From the NCBI GenBank assembly GCA_002720975.1, contig PBIX01000025.1, positions 1 to 49,319 on the forward strand: a stretch of DNA of 49,319 nt, given 5' to 3'. The notes beneath the pieces were generated by a model. It saw only the letters and a list, made by a program, of their open reading frames with translations. It searched no databases and was not told the DNA's origin. Source of the stretch: Planctomycetota bacterium. GTDB lineage: Bacteria; Planctomycetota; UBA1135; GCA-002686595. The position numbers and the translations under genes are program-made. Positions 33,095 to 42,132 of this stretch are shown one piece after another; position 1 is the first letter of the stretch, and the number at the start of each line of letters is the position of its first letter.

Positions 33095-33358
33095 ATGTCC
33101 TGGACCGTGTATGTGCTCCTCTCTGAATCCCACGGGGTCACCTACGTGGGCATCAGCACGGACGTTGAGCGCCGACTCCTGCAGCACAACGGCGAAGTGC
33201 CGGGAGGGGCACGCTCGACAACCCGGGGCAGGCCCTGGGAACTGGCGGTCACTTACGGGCCCTACCCCGATCGGGGACGCGCCCAGGCAGTGGAATATCA
33301 GGTCAAGCGGAGACGCGGAAAGCAGAGGCTGGACTGGGTCGAGGACGAAGAACCGTGA
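33095..33358 (+). CDS. GIY-YIG nuclease family protein
   Basis: This is an 87-residue, single-domain GIY-YIG protein (UPF0213/SLX1-like group). The start at 33095 gives the domain with no extra sequence. The motif pair is VYVLLS and TYVGIST (the GIY and YIG strands, here degenerate at the first). RRLLQHNGE provides the conserved Arg, the domain centre is GARSTTRGRPW, and AQAVEYQVKRR carries the Glu expected to bind metal. Small solo members of this group are common in bacteria; cleavage activity is often unproven. It stands alone between the O-antigen-ligase-like gene and the DUF1501 operon. Confidence 0.9.
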   Translation: MSWTVYVLLSESHGVTYVGISTDVERRLLQHNGEVPGGARSTTRGRPWELAVTYGPYPDRGRAQAVEYQVKRRRGKQRLDWVEDEEP

Positions 33359-33449
33359 CCTGTACCCCAGACCGCGGTCCCCTATCGGGATTCTCGCGTC
33401 TCCCTGGAAGCATCCCCGGATTGCAACTGCACAGACTCGTATAGCGGCC

Positions 33450-33455
33450 TAGACT
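33450..33455 (+). promoter_or_regulatory. Candidate -10 box (TAGACT) for the DUF1501/PSC operon
   Basis: GGCCTAGACTGG contains TAGACT, 33 nt before the TTG start at 33489. The CTAGACTGG core matches that at 23944 in front of the other DUF1501-containing operon. Confidence 0.4.
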
Positions 33456-33488
33456 GGAATGGACATCCCTACCCTCTGAGATCCTGCC

Positions 33489-34916
33489 TTGCCGCCCACC
33501 CAACCCACACGGCGCGAAATCCTACGCGCTGGCGGGAGTTCCCTGCTCGGACTCTCCCTGGCTGATGCCCTGCGAGCTCAGGCCTTGTCCACGTCTCTGA
33601 GCGGCGGGCCGGGTTGGGGCCGCGCCAAGGGCGTGATCCTGGTCTTTCTCCAGGGTGGCCCCAGTCACCTGGACCTGTGGGACCCGAAGGAAGACGTGCC
33701 CGACTCCGTGCGCAGCCCCTTCAAGACGATCCCCTCGAAGGTGGAAGGGATGGAGGTCACAGAGCTGTTGCCCCGCGTGGCAGAGATCACCGACCGGCTG
33801 ACGTTCATCCGCACCATGAGCTACTCGCCCATCGGCCTCTTCAACCACACGGCGGCTCACTACCAGATGCTCACGGGCTATACCGCCGACAAGGTCAGCC
33901 CCTCGGGACAACTGGATCCCCCATCGCCCAAGGACTTCCCCAATCTGGGGTCCAACATCGCTCGCCTGAAGCCGCCCGAAGAAGCCATGCTGCCCTTCGT
34001 GATGATGCCGCGGCCCCTGCAAGAGTCCAACGTTATCGGGAAGGCAGGCAACGCTGGATTCCTGGGCCGCGCTCACGATCCCTATACGCTCTACCCGGCG
34101 GGGGATGATTTCAACGAGACCAAGATGGACCGCATTCAGGCTGCGGCCCTGAGCCTGCGCCCCGAGCTCTCCGTACAGCGCCTTGGTCGGCGTGCGGAAC
34201 TGCGCAACCAAATCAGCGCAGCGTCCCCGCATCTTCAGAAGGCCATCGAAGACATGAGTCTCGACGAGTACTTCGAGCAGGCCCTGGGATTGATCCTCTC
34301 AGGGCGAGCCCGTGATGCGTTCGATCTCAGCAAGGAGCCCGATGCTCTGCGAGACCGGTATGGCCGCACGACCTTCGGACAGTCCTGCCTGATGGCCCGC
34401 CGCTTCATCGAGGCCGGCACACGCTTCGTACAGGTCAACTGGCCCAAGCAGGCCAACTCCGACCGGCACTCATGGGACGTGCACAAGGATCTGAACAAGC
34501 GCATGAAGGACGATGCAGCCCCACGCTTTGATCCTGGCTTCGCCACACTGATCGAGGACATGGATGAGCGCGGACTGCTGGAGGACAACCTGGTGGTCGC
34601 TGTGGGTGAGTTCGGTCGCAGCCCCAAGAAGGGCCTCTCCACTTCGGGCAACGACAACGACCCCGATGGCCGCGACCACTGGCCCTACTGCTTCACCGCG
34701 GCGGTGGCGGGTGCGGGGGTCAAGCGCGGCCACGTACACGGAGAGTCGGATGCCACGGGATCGGCCCCCCTGCGTGATCCGGTGCACCCCACGGATCTCT
34801 TGGCCACGATCTACCACGCCCTGGGCATAGACCCGCACACGATACTCTTGAATCACCTGCTCCAGCCCCGGGAGCTCGTGACCGGCGAACCCGTCACGGA
34901 CCTGTTCGTCCGATGA
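33489..34916 (+). CDS. DUF1501 family protein (second copy), TTG start
   Basis: This is a 475-residue DUF1501 protein of the type paired with DUF1549/DUF1553 proteins. The start codon is TTG at 33489; the N-terminus [20 protein letters not shown] is Tat-like (RRE). Domain motifs: [72 protein letters not shown] and [20 protein letters not shown]. The sequence differs strongly from the DUF1501 protein at 25583-26887, so they are different subfamilies rather than recent duplicates. Function is unproven; the fold is sulfatase/phosphatase-like. Its stop overlaps the next start by 4 nt. Confidence 0.93.
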   Translation: MPPTQPTRREILRAGGSSLLGLSLADALRAQALSTSLSGGPGWGRAKGVILVFLQGGPSHLDLWDPKEDVPDSVRSPFKTIPSKVEGMEVTELLPRVAEITDRLTFIRTMSYSPIGLFNHTAAHYQMLTGYTADKVSPSGQLDPPSPKDFPNLGSNIARLKPPEEAMLPFVMMPRPLQESNVIGKAGNAGFLGRAHDPYTLYPAGDDFNETKMDRIQAAALSLRPELSVQRLGRRAELRNQISAASPHLQKAIEDMSLDEYFEQALGLILSGRARDAFDLSKEPDALRDRYGRTTFGQSCLMARRFIEAGTRFVQVNWPKQANSDRHSWDVHKDLNKRMKDDAAPRFDPGFATLIEDMDERGLLEDNLVVAVGEFGRSPKKGLSTSGNDNDPDGRDHWPYCFTAAVAGAGVKRGHVHGESDATGSAPLRDPVHPTDLLATIYHALGIDPHTILLNHLLQPRELVTGEPVTDLFVR

Positions 34917-36325
34917 AGTTGGCTCTACTGTTCTTGGGGCTCGCGTGGCCCACGCCCTTGCACGCCCAGGAGGCGGCGCAAGAAAAGGTGAGCTTCGAGC
35001 GCGACGTCGTTCCCCTGCTCCGAGCCCACTGCCATGGCTGTCACCAACCGGCCAAGGCCAAGGGGAAGCTCGACCTCACGCGCTACGAATACCTGATGAG
35101 CGCCGAGGACCCTGTGGTCGTTCCCGGTAAACCCGAAGAGAGCCTGCTGCTCGACTTGCTCCTGCCATTTGATGATGAGCCGCCGGAAATGCCCGAGGAC
35201 GCCGAGCCCTTGTCGGCCGAGGAGATCGACGTCCTTCGTCGCTGGATTGCGGAGGGTGCAGTGGATGACTCCACGGCCAAGCCCGGCCCATTGATCGATG
35301 CCAAGCATCCGCCGATCTACCCCTGTCTGCCCGTCGTAACGAGCTTGGCCTACTCTCCGGACGGGTCCATGCTGGCCGTGGCGGGCTGGCACGAGGTCCT
35401 CTTGTACCCAGCGCAAGACAAGGAGGGGCTACCCCTCGCGCGCCTCGTGGGTCTGTCGCCACGAATCGAATCTCTCTGCTTCTCTCCCGATGGAACACAT
35501 CTGGCCGTGGGCTGCGGAACGCCCGGCATGGAGGGTGAACTGCAGGTATGGAACGTCCCCAAAAAGAATCTGGCGCTCTCCATCCGATCCACCTTTGACA
35601 CCCTCCGAGGCCTGAGCTGGTCTCCAGATGGATCGCGTATCGCCTTTGGCTGCTCGGACCGTAGCCTGCGTGTGGTGGAGGCCAAGACGGGCAAGCAGGT
35701 GCTCTACCAAGCGACACATGAGGACTGGGTGCTGGGTACAGCCTGGTCCATGGAGGGCGAGTTCCTCGTGTCTGTCAGCCGGGACAGATCCCTGAAGTTG
35801 GTGGAGGTCGCCACGGAGCAGTTCATCGACAACATCACAAGCATCACTCCGGGCGCGGTGAAGGGGGGCCTGATGAGTGTGCGTAGGCACCCTGAGCGTG
35901 ATGAACTCCTGGTTGGCGGTGCTGATGGCGTACCCAAGGCCTACAAGATGCACCGCGAGCAGAAGCGCGTGATCGGGGATGACTACAACCTCCTCCGGGC
36001 TTTCCCCCCCATGCACGGGCTCGTCTACGCCGTCGAGTGGAGCACCGACGGCTCACTTGTTGCCGCCGTGAGCGGGCTGGGAAAGAAAGGGGAGGTGTGC
36101 GTTGCCAATGCGGCAGACGGCGTCGAGGTCTGGCGCCACGAATTCCCCTTCGGCGTCTACGCACTCAGCCTGGACTCAACGGGTACACGCCTGGCCCTGG
36201 CCGGTGACGATGGGATGGTGAGAGAATACGCCCTCCAAGACGGCTCGCTCATGCGCGAGTTCCCAAGCGCCCCGGTGGCGGCAGAGAACCCAGGCCCACC
36301 CACATCTCAGGAGGACGCGCAATGA
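34913..36325 (+). CDS. Planctomycete cytochrome c (PSC)/WD40 protein
   Basis: This is a 470-residue exported protein. A signal peptide (ending TPLHAQ) precedes a PSC cytochrome-like domain (about residues 25-115). A single haem motif CHGCH at residues 40-44 lies in [20 protein letters not shown], with the family's [14 protein letters not shown] and [17 protein letters not shown]. Residues 135-455 are a WD40 propeller: [75 protein letters not shown] and [20 protein letters not shown]. The end is Pro/Glu-rich. PSC-WD40 proteins accompany DUF1501 and DUF1549/1553 proteins across planctomycetes; a redox or binding role at the envelope is supposed. It overlaps both neighbours by 4 nt. Confidence 0.92.
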   Translation: MKLALLFLGLAWPTPLHAQEAAQEKVSFERDVVPLLRAHCHGCHQPAKAKGKLDLTRYEYLMSAEDPVVVPGKPEESLLLDLLLPFDDEPPEMPEDAEPLSAEEIDVLRRWIAEGAVDDSTAKPGPLIDAKHPPIYPCLPVVTSLAYSPDGSMLAVAGWHEVLLYPAQDKEGLPLARLVGLSPRIESLCFSPDGTHLAVGCGTPGMEGELQVWNVPKKNLALSIRSTFDTLRGLSWSPDGSRIAFGCSDRSLRVVEAKTGKQVLYQATHEDWVLGTAWSMEGEFLVSVSRDRSLKLVEVATEQFIDNITSITPGAVKGGLMSVRRHPERDELLVGGADGVPKAYKMHREQKRVIGDDYNLLRAFPPMHGLVYAVEWSTDGSLVAAVSGLGKKGEVCVANAADGVEVWRHEFPFGVYALSLDSTGTRLALAGDDGMVREYALQDGSLMREFPSAPVAAENPGPPTSQEDAQ

Positions 36326-39300
36326 GATCACGTTTGCTCTTGCTCCTCGCACCCGCGCTCTTGCTCACGGTCTCCATGGCCAGCGAAGATCGCCCTCTCA
36401 AGGCCACCTCCCACGCCTCCCCTGAGACCATTCAACTCTCCGGCCCCTACGACTCCGTGCAGCTGATCCTGACGGGCAAGAGTGAACAGGGAAACCAGGT
36501 GGACTGGACGCGCTCTGCCGAGCTGATCTCCGAGCCACATCTTGTCCAGATCGACGACAGACGACACATCCGCCCACTTGCCGAGGGCCAAGAGGTTCTC
36601 GTGTTCCGACAGGGCGATGCCAATATCGAGGTGCCGGTGGAGGTCACGGGTCTCGACCAATCCCCGAGAGTGAGTTTTGTGCGCGATGTCGCCCCGGTCT
36701 TGAGCCGCCTCGGGTGCAACGCGGGAACCTGCCACGGTACAGCCCAGGGCAAGAACGGGTTCAAGCTCTCCCTGCGCGGCTATGACCCTCTGGCTGATCA
36801 CCTGGCCCTGACCAGCGACCTGGCCGGCCGCCGCGTGGACCGGGTCTCCCCTCGCGACAGCCTGTTCCTGACCAAGTCCACCTCACACGTCCCCCATGAG
36901 GGAGGCCAGGTACTCGACCCCGAGTCCATTGCGCACCGCCTGCTACTCTCCTGGATTGAGCAGGGCGCCGCTCTGGTGGAGAGCGATCCCCGGCCGGTGG
37001 CTCTGCGCGTTGTCCCCGAAGAAGCCACCATCCCCTTGGCCGGCATGAGCCAGCAGTTCGCCGTGCTGGCGACCTTCTCGGACGGGACCTCGCGCGATGT
37101 AACGGCCCAGGCCTTCGTCGAGTCCGGCGACATGGAGGTTGTGACCATGGATAAGCACGGGCTCGGCACGGCCGTGCGCCGCGGTGAGTCCCCCATCCTC
37201 GTGCGGTACGAGGGCAACTACGCCGCCGCCAGACTGGTGGTCATGGGCGATCGCAGCGGCTGGTCCCACGAGAAGACCCCCATCTTCAACTGGGTCGACA
37301 CCCTGGTACACGCGAAGCTGCGCACGCTGCGCAGCCAACCTGGCGAGGTGTGCACGGATGCGGAGTTCCTGCGGCGAGTCTCCCTCGATCTGACCGGGAA
37401 GCTCCCCGATGTCGATGCCGTACGCGTCTTCCTGATGGATTCTCGCCCCCCGCGGACCAAGCGCGTGGAGCTCATCGACCGACTTCTGGGCAATACGGAC
37501 TACGTGGATCACTGGACCAATCGCTGGGCCAGCTTGATGCAGGTCAACTCCAAGTACGTGGGCCAGCAGGGCGTCAGACAGTGGCGTGATTGGATTCGAA
37601 CACAGGTGGCGAGCAACACGCCCTATGACCGGTTCGTACACGAGGTGCTTGCCTCCAAGGGCACGACCCGTGATCAACCCCAGACAGCCTTCTGGCGTGT
37701 TCAACGCGAACCCGATACGGCAATGGAGTCGGTGACTCAACTGTTCCTCGGCGTGCGCTTCAACTGCAACAAGTGCCACGACCATCCGTTTGAGCGCTGG
37801 ACCCAGGATCAGCACTGGCAGCTTGCGTCGTTCCTGGCCCAGGTCACACGCGAGACCGTTCCGGCCAAGGATGGACATGACGAGGACGAGGCCATTGGCA
37901 ACGGTGAGAAGGGCGAAGTCACTCATCAGCGAACGGGTCAGACCGCCGCACTCTCGTTCCCCTTTGAACATGCGGGCATGGAGAGCGGAGAAGCCCCTCG
38001 CCGCGAGCAATTCGCCACCTGGGTGACGGCCAGTGAGAACCCCTACTTCGCTCGTAACTACATCAACCGTTTGTGGGCCTACCTGACGGGCACGGGCCTG
38101 ATTGAGCCCATCGACGACATGCGGGCGGGCAACCCGCCCACCAACCCCGAGCTTCTCAAACGTCTGACTGCTGAGTTTGTGGACAGCGGATTTGACGTGC
38201 GCCACATGCTGCGGCTGATCTGCCAGTCAAGGACCTACCAGCTCAGCACACGCACAAACCAGTGGAACGAAGACGACCACAGCAACTACTCCCATGCCAA
38301 GGCCCGACGGCTGCCGGCCGAGGTACTGTTCGATGCGGTCTACCAGGCCACTGGTGCCCAACCGGCACTTGCTGGCCAGCGACCCGGAACGCTCGCGGCG
38401 CAGCTCGTGGATTCCTCCACCAAAACTTCTGATGGTTTCTTGGACCTGTTCGGCAGACCGCCTCGTGAGAGCATCTGCGAGTGTGAACGCTCGGACTCGA
38501 TCTCCCTTGGACAGGCCCTGAACCTGGTCAACGGGCCCACCGTGGCCAATGCTGTCGAGGCAAGTGGAAACGCCATCGAGAGCCTCGTGGAGTACGAGCC
38601 CTCCAACGAGCTCGTCCTGGAGGAGCTCTATCTTCGGTTCCTCAGTCGCCCCCCCAGTCCGGAGGAGTCAGCCCAGATGTTGGGCTACCTGGATCCCCTA
38701 CTCCGATCCAACCTCAGCGCATTGCCACCTGATGCCGCCGGGGCCTTCGCAGCGAGCATGGAAGAGTGGGAGGCCAAGTTACGCCCACACACCTGGCTCA
38801 CTCCCAGAATCAAGGCCTCCCGATCCGAGGAAGGGGCCACCATCGAAGTGGCGGAAGACGGCAGCTTCGCGGTAACAGGAAAACAACCCGACAACGATCG
38901 TACAACCCTCACGCTGGAGCTTGAGGGTACAGGCTTCACCGGTGTGCGGCTTGAAGTCCTGCCGCTTGAGTCCCTGGCTGGTGGCGGCCCTGGTCGCGCC
39001 GTGAACGGTAACTTCGTCCTGGGCGAGATCGAGATCATGGTCATCCCCAAGTCCAACCCGCTCACTGCTCGGCGCGTCCAATTAAAGAGTGCGACCGCAG
39101 ACTTCTCCCAAGCCAGCTGGCCTGTGGCCAAAACCATCGATGGCGATCCTGCCACGGGGTGGGCCATCATGCCCGAGTTCGGCAAGCGGCACGTGGCTGT
39201 GTTTGAGGCAGCTGAAGACTTCGGACAGGAGGGCGGAGTTCTATTGGCTGTCACGTTGGTGCAGCAATTCGGCAGCAAACACACGATCGGCCATGGACGC

Positions 39301-39528
39301 CTCTCTGTCACGAGCGACTCGCGGCCCGTACGCCATATCGGTCTGACCCGGGAAACGGAGATCAGCCTGCAGACCGAGGCAAGCGCTCGAACAGAGGAGC
39401 AGCTGGAACTTCTGCATCGTGCTTTCTTGAAGACCATGCCGGCCATGGCGCATCAAATGCGTCTGGCCAGTGCTCGCGACCTGGCCTGGGCCCTAGCCAA
39501 CAGCCCCGGCTTCCTGTTCAACCGCTGA
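36322..39528 (+). CDS. DUF1549/DUF1553 protein with haem-like motifs and inserted beta domain
   Basis: This is a 1068-residue exported protein. The ATG at 36322 overlaps the PSC gene stop by 4 nt, and AGGAGG at 36309-36314 is a strong ribosome-binding site. A signal peptide (ending TVSMAS) is followed by an Ig-like region (about 35-110) and a PSC-like segment with GCNAGTCHG (Cys132, Cys137, His138; Cx4CH spacing). Then come a second Ig-like region (235-305), DUF1549 (about 325-530) containing the haem-like CNKCHDHP (482-489), and DUF1553 from about 555 (NPYFARNYINRLWAYLTGTG). At about residues 812-1015 a beta-rich module with GGGPGRAVNGNFVLGEIEI and TIDGDPATGWAIMPEFGKR interrupts DUF1553, which resumes at RTEEQLELLHRAFLKTMPAM and ends ALANSPGFLFNR. 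The module resembles a discoidin-like carbohydrate-binding fold. Confidence 0.93.
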   Translation: MRSRLLLLLAPALLLTVSMASEDRPLKATSHASPETIQLSGPYDSVQLILTGKSEQGNQVDWTRSAELISEPHLVQIDDRRHIRPLAEGQEVLVFRQGDANIEVPVEVTGLDQSPRVSFVRDVAPVLSRLGCNAGTCHGTAQGKNGFKLSLRGYDPLADHLALTSDLAGRRVDRVSPRDSLFLTKSTSHVPHEGGQVLDPESIAHRLLLSWIEQGAALVESDPRPVALRVVPEEATIPLAGMSQQFAVLATFSDGTSRDVTAQAFVESGDMEVVTMDKHGLGTAVRRGESPILVRYEGNYAAARLVVMGDRSGWSHEKTPIFNWVDTLVHAKLRTLRSQPGEVCTDAEFLRRVSLDLTGKLPDVDAVRVFLMDSRPPRTKRVELIDRLLGNTDYVDHWTNRWASLMQVNSKYVGQQGVRQWRDWIRTQVASNTPYDRFVHEVLASKGTTRDQPQTAFWRVQREPDTAMESVTQLFLGVRFNCNKCHDHPFERWTQDQHWQLASFLAQVTRETVPAKDGHDEDEAIGNGEKGEVTHQRTGQTAALSFPFEHAGMESGEAPRREQFATWVTASENPYFARNYINRLWAYLTGTGLIEPIDDMRAGNPPTNPELLKRLTAEFVDSGFDVRHMLRLICQSRTYQLSTRTNQWNEDDHSNYSHAKARRLPAEVLFDAVYQATGAQPALAGQRPGTLAAQLVDSSTKTSDGFLDLFGRPPRESICECERSDSISLGQALNLVNGPTVANAVEASGNAIESLVEYEPSNELVLEELYLRFLSRPPSPEESAQMLGYLDPLLRSNLSALPPDAAGAFAASMEEWEAKLRPHTWLTPRIKASRSEEGATIEVAEDGSFAVTGKQPDNDRTTLTLELEGTGFTGVRLEVLPLESLAGGGPGRAVNGNFVLGEIEIMVIPKSNPLTARRVQLKSATADFSQASWPVAKTIDGDPATGWAIMPEFGKRHVAVFEAAEDFGQEGGVLLAVTLVQQFGSKHTIGHGRLSVTSDSRPVRHIGLTRETEISLQTEASARTEEQLELLHRAFLKTMPAMAHQMRLASARDLAWALANSPGFLFNR

Positions 39529-39575
39529 ACAGAAAGCCGAGGCTGTCGTCACTATCCGGAACGGAGGTTCGCGCC

Positions 39576-40601
39576 TCAGTTCGCGAACGTCACCTGTAGA
39601 CCGTCCGAGGTGTTGCTGCCAGAACCCTGGCCTGCGTCGCGGAACCAGTACTGGAAGTAGCGCGTATCTCCAGAGACGATGCCAGCCTCCGGACCTGCCC
39701 CGGTAAAGTCCAGGGCATAGGAGTTCACGTTACCGGCGGCCTTGGATACCGGCAGCAGACGTGAGAGCGAACCGCCAACACACAGAGCCCCATTTCCAAA
39801 GGGAATGACGAGGTCTGGGGTGGAACCAAAGAAGAACATCCCAAACGAGTCGGGACACTGGCTGACGGTGACGACGGTGTCATTGGCGGCAATGCCTCCA
39901 CTGCCGGCCCAGCCCATGCGCGCGCCATCGTTGAAGGCCGAGTTGGGGAAGGCCACGCAGTACGTCTGGAAATCAGCACCCGTGCTACAGGCATTGTCTG
40001 CCCCAGGAGTGTCGGATCCATCGATCGTGGGGTCGAAGTCCCCCATGACCCACACACCCGAGCAGACGAATGGGTGGGATGGAACGAAAGTACCGTCCGG
40101 GCCAACCTGCTCGGGCCAGTAGACCAAATCGCCACCCGCCGGGTCTTCGATGAGTGCGATGCCGGAGACGACGCTGGACCAGGGTGTGGTATCCAGAGTG
40201 CCGTCATCGTCGGTGTCCAGGTCGTCGTTCTTGGCTCCTGTGAAGTCCCGCACGAGAAGGTGCGTCACGTTGTCGGAGTTCTCGAAGTCTAGGGTGGTGA
40301 CCAGGTCCGCGGTCCCCATGGTGAAGGAGGACTCGGCCGCAACGAAGTAGCCCGACGCGCCGATTGAGGTTCCCGCGAGCGAGACCACGGCTTCGATCAC
40401 ACCGGATCCGCCGGTGCCATCGCCGATGACGATATAGCTCAAGTCGTCGAGAGAGGTACCCGCCGGGCCAGCGAGCTCAAAGTACTCGTCGATGTCCGAG
40501 CTCGGCTGATCGATGCGCAGTTCGTTGATGGTAGGATCCTGGGCAAAGACGGGAGAGGCGTACGCGACACAAAGGAGGGTCAGGGAGAGGCGCTTCATCA
40601 T
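39576..40601 (-). CDS. Secreted lamin-tail-like protein
   Basis: This is a 341-residue protein beginning at MMKRLSLTLLCVAYASPVFA, a clear signal peptide (ATG 40601; 40598 is equally possible, and the frame is open to 40646). Residues 20-190 resemble the lamin-tail domain (LTD) found in bacterial exoproteins: TINELRIDQPSSDIDEYFEL, LDDLSYIVIGDG, ASGYFVAAESSF and VSGIALIEDPAGGDLVYW. Asp/Thr-rich calcium-like loops (DDLDTDDDGTLD) lie between. Residues 255-341 form a second beta domain ending RYFQYWFRDAG and SNTSDGLQVTFAN, a C-terminal module that I associate from memory with Saltatorellus-like planctomycetes. The LTD may contribute to surface adhesion or help position enzymes. It converges on the DUF1549/1553 gene. 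Confidence 0.8.
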   Translation of the reverse strand: MMKRLSLTLLCVAYASPVFAQDPTINELRIDQPSSDIDEYFELAGPAGTSLDDLSYIVIGDGTGGSGVIEAVVSLAGTSIGASGYFVAAESSFTMGTADLVTTLDFENSDNVTHLLVRDFTGAKNDDLDTDDDGTLDTTPWSSVVSGIALIEDPAGGDLVYWPEQVGPDGTFVPSHPFVCSGVWVMGDFDPTIDGSDTPGADNACSTGADFQTYCVAFPNSAFNDGARMGWAGSGGIAANDTVVTVSQCPDSFGMFFFGSTPDLVIPFGNGALCVGGSLSRLLPVSKAAGNVNSYALDFTGAGPEAGIVSGDTRYFQYWFRDAGQGSGSNTSDGLQVTFAN

Positions 40602-40646
40602 GATTCGAGGGGATTTGAGGGGGACTGAAAGAAAGCGGGAGAACAA

Positions 40647-40666
40647 AGCCTAGGGCTTCAGCCTAG
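40647..40666 (-). promoter_or_regulatory. Tandem TAGGCT boxes upstream of the lamin-tail-like gene
   Basis: On the minus strand TAGGCT occurs twice, at 40665-40660 and 40652-40647, within a repeated CTAGGCT unit. The boxes lie 45-60 nt before the start at 40601. They could be promoter -10 elements or a short operator repeat; there is no good -35. Confidence 0.3.
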
Positions 40667-40846
40667 TGGCCCATGCCACAATCGCCAACTAAGGACCATG
40701 TTGCAGCCCCCCACGACCCCTAGAATGCCGGTCGTTGCTACGTTCTTGCTTTTCATGGGCCGGGGATAATCTCTCAGATTCTCACCGCGCAGCCCCCAGT
40801 GGATGCCACACACTGAGGCCCGCCACACCTGACCAACCCGAAGCCA

Positions 40847-42112
40847 ATGATCATCCTGAACACCCTCCTTGTTTCGGTGCTGCCGCTCTTCGCTCCGAAT
40901 TCCAATTCCGGAAGTGACTGGCCGCAGTACAACGGTCCGCGTCACGGACGCACGGTGGCGGAGACCCTCGGCAAACGCCTTTGGACTGAAGCGCCCCCCA
41001 CCCCGGAGTGGACGATCGAGACAGCCGCCGGGTTCAGCTCATTCACGCTCGCGGCAGACCTCGCCTTCACTCTGGTCGGAGAGGACGGCGAGGAGATCGT
41101 CATCGCCCTGGATGCCCGAACGGGAGAAGAGAAGTGGTCCTTCGCCACCGAGGCGGTCAAGTACGACAGAGGTGGCGGAGCGGGGACCAAAGAGAACAAG
41201 GGTGGCGATGGACCCCGCACGTCGGTCAGCTACGAGGAGGGGCGCGTGTTCGCGATGACCTCGTCCCTGCACCTCTATTGTCTCGATGCCAAGACCGGCC
41301 AAAGCCACTGGGACGTGGATCTGATCGAGGACCATGAGGGGCGGAACATCATGTGGCAGAACGCGGCATCCCCCTTGTTGGAAGGCGGTCTTGTGATCGT
41401 CGCCGGCGGAGGTCCGGGAGAGTCGCTCCTCGCCTTCCACCAAGAGAGTGGCGAGTTGTGCTGGAAGACAGCGGATGAGCGCATCACACATGCCACACCT
41501 ATCATTGCCACGATCCACGGAGTCCGTCAGGTGATCTTCTACTTGCGATCCGGACTGGTCGCCCTGAGGCCGAGCGATGGCGAGGAGCTCTGGCGTATCG
41601 AATACCCCTACCGAACGTCCACCGCCGCTTCTCCGGTTGTCTTTGAGGACGTGGTCTACTGCTCAGCGGGCTACGGAGTCGGCGCAGGAGCCTTCCGCCT
41701 CTCGATAGAAGACGGCCAGTGGTCCAATGAGTCACTGTGGCGCAAGCGCAACGACCACATGAACCACTGGAGTACACCGGTCTGCAAGGAGGGGTATCTG
41801 TACGGGATGTTCAGCTTCAAAGACTATGGGGATGGGCCCATGAAGTGCGTGGACATCCGCACCGGCGAGGAGAAGTGGAGTCGGGACGGCTTCGGTCCCG
41901 GAAACTGCATCCTGGTGGGCGATGACCTGGTGGCTCTGACCGATGCAGGCGAGGTGGTCCTCGTGGAGTCCACTCCCGAGGCCTATCGCGAGATCTCCCG
42001 CGCCCCCTTCCTTGCGGGTAAGTGCTGGTCCACGCCCACGTTTGCGGACGGAGACCTGTTCATCCGCAGCACCACCCAGGGCATGCGTTTGGATCTCTCT
42101 GCAGCGGAGTGA
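40847..42112 (+). CDS. PQQ-type beta-propeller repeat protein
   Basis: This is a 421-residue protein with a short hydrophobic N-terminus (MIILNTLLVSVLPLFAPNS) that may act as a signal peptide. The mature part starts DWPQYNGPRHG, the standard opening of exported PQQ_2/WD40-like propellers in planctomycetes. Repeats with the A-x-D-x-x-T/S-G-x-x-x-W pattern are visible: VIALDARTGEEKWSF, LYCLDAKTGQSHWDVD, LLAFHQESGELCWKT, LVALRPSDGEELWRIE and MKCVDIRTGEEKWSRD. These resemble the tryptophan-docking blades of PQQ dehydrogenases, but the catalytic Asp/Glu and disulfide of true alcohol dehydrogenases cannot be shown. It is probably a structural or sugar-related propeller. Its stop lies 21 nt from the converging ThuA-like gene. 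Confidence 0.87.
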   Translation: MIILNTLLVSVLPLFAPNSNSGSDWPQYNGPRHGRTVAETLGKRLWTEAPPTPEWTIETAAGFSSFTLAADLAFTLVGEDGEEIVIALDARTGEEKWSFATEAVKYDRGGGAGTKENKGGDGPRTSVSYEEGRVFAMTSSLHLYCLDAKTGQSHWDVDLIEDHEGRNIMWQNAASPLLEGGLVIVAGGGPGESLLAFHQESGELCWKTADERITHATPIIATIHGVRQVIFYLRSGLVALRPSDGEELWRIEYPYRTSTAASPVVFEDVVYCSAGYGVGAGAFRLSIEDGQWSNESLWRKRNDHMNHWSTPVCKEGYLYGMFSFKDYGDGPMKCVDIRTGEEKWSRDGFGPGNCILVGDDLVALTDAGEVVLVESTPEAYREISRAPFLAGKCWSTPTFADGDLFIRSTTQGMRLDLSAAE

Positions 42113-42113
42113 A

Positions 42114-42129
42114 TGCGGCTCAAGCCGCA
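42114..42129. terminator. Hairpin between convergent genes
   Basis: TGCGGCTCAAGCCGCA is a perfect inverted repeat (6-bp stem, TCAA loop) filling the 20-nt gap between the propeller stop and the ThuA-like stop. It has no T tract; it may mark the 3' ends of both transcripts. Confidence 0.45.
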
Positions 42130-42132
42130 GGA

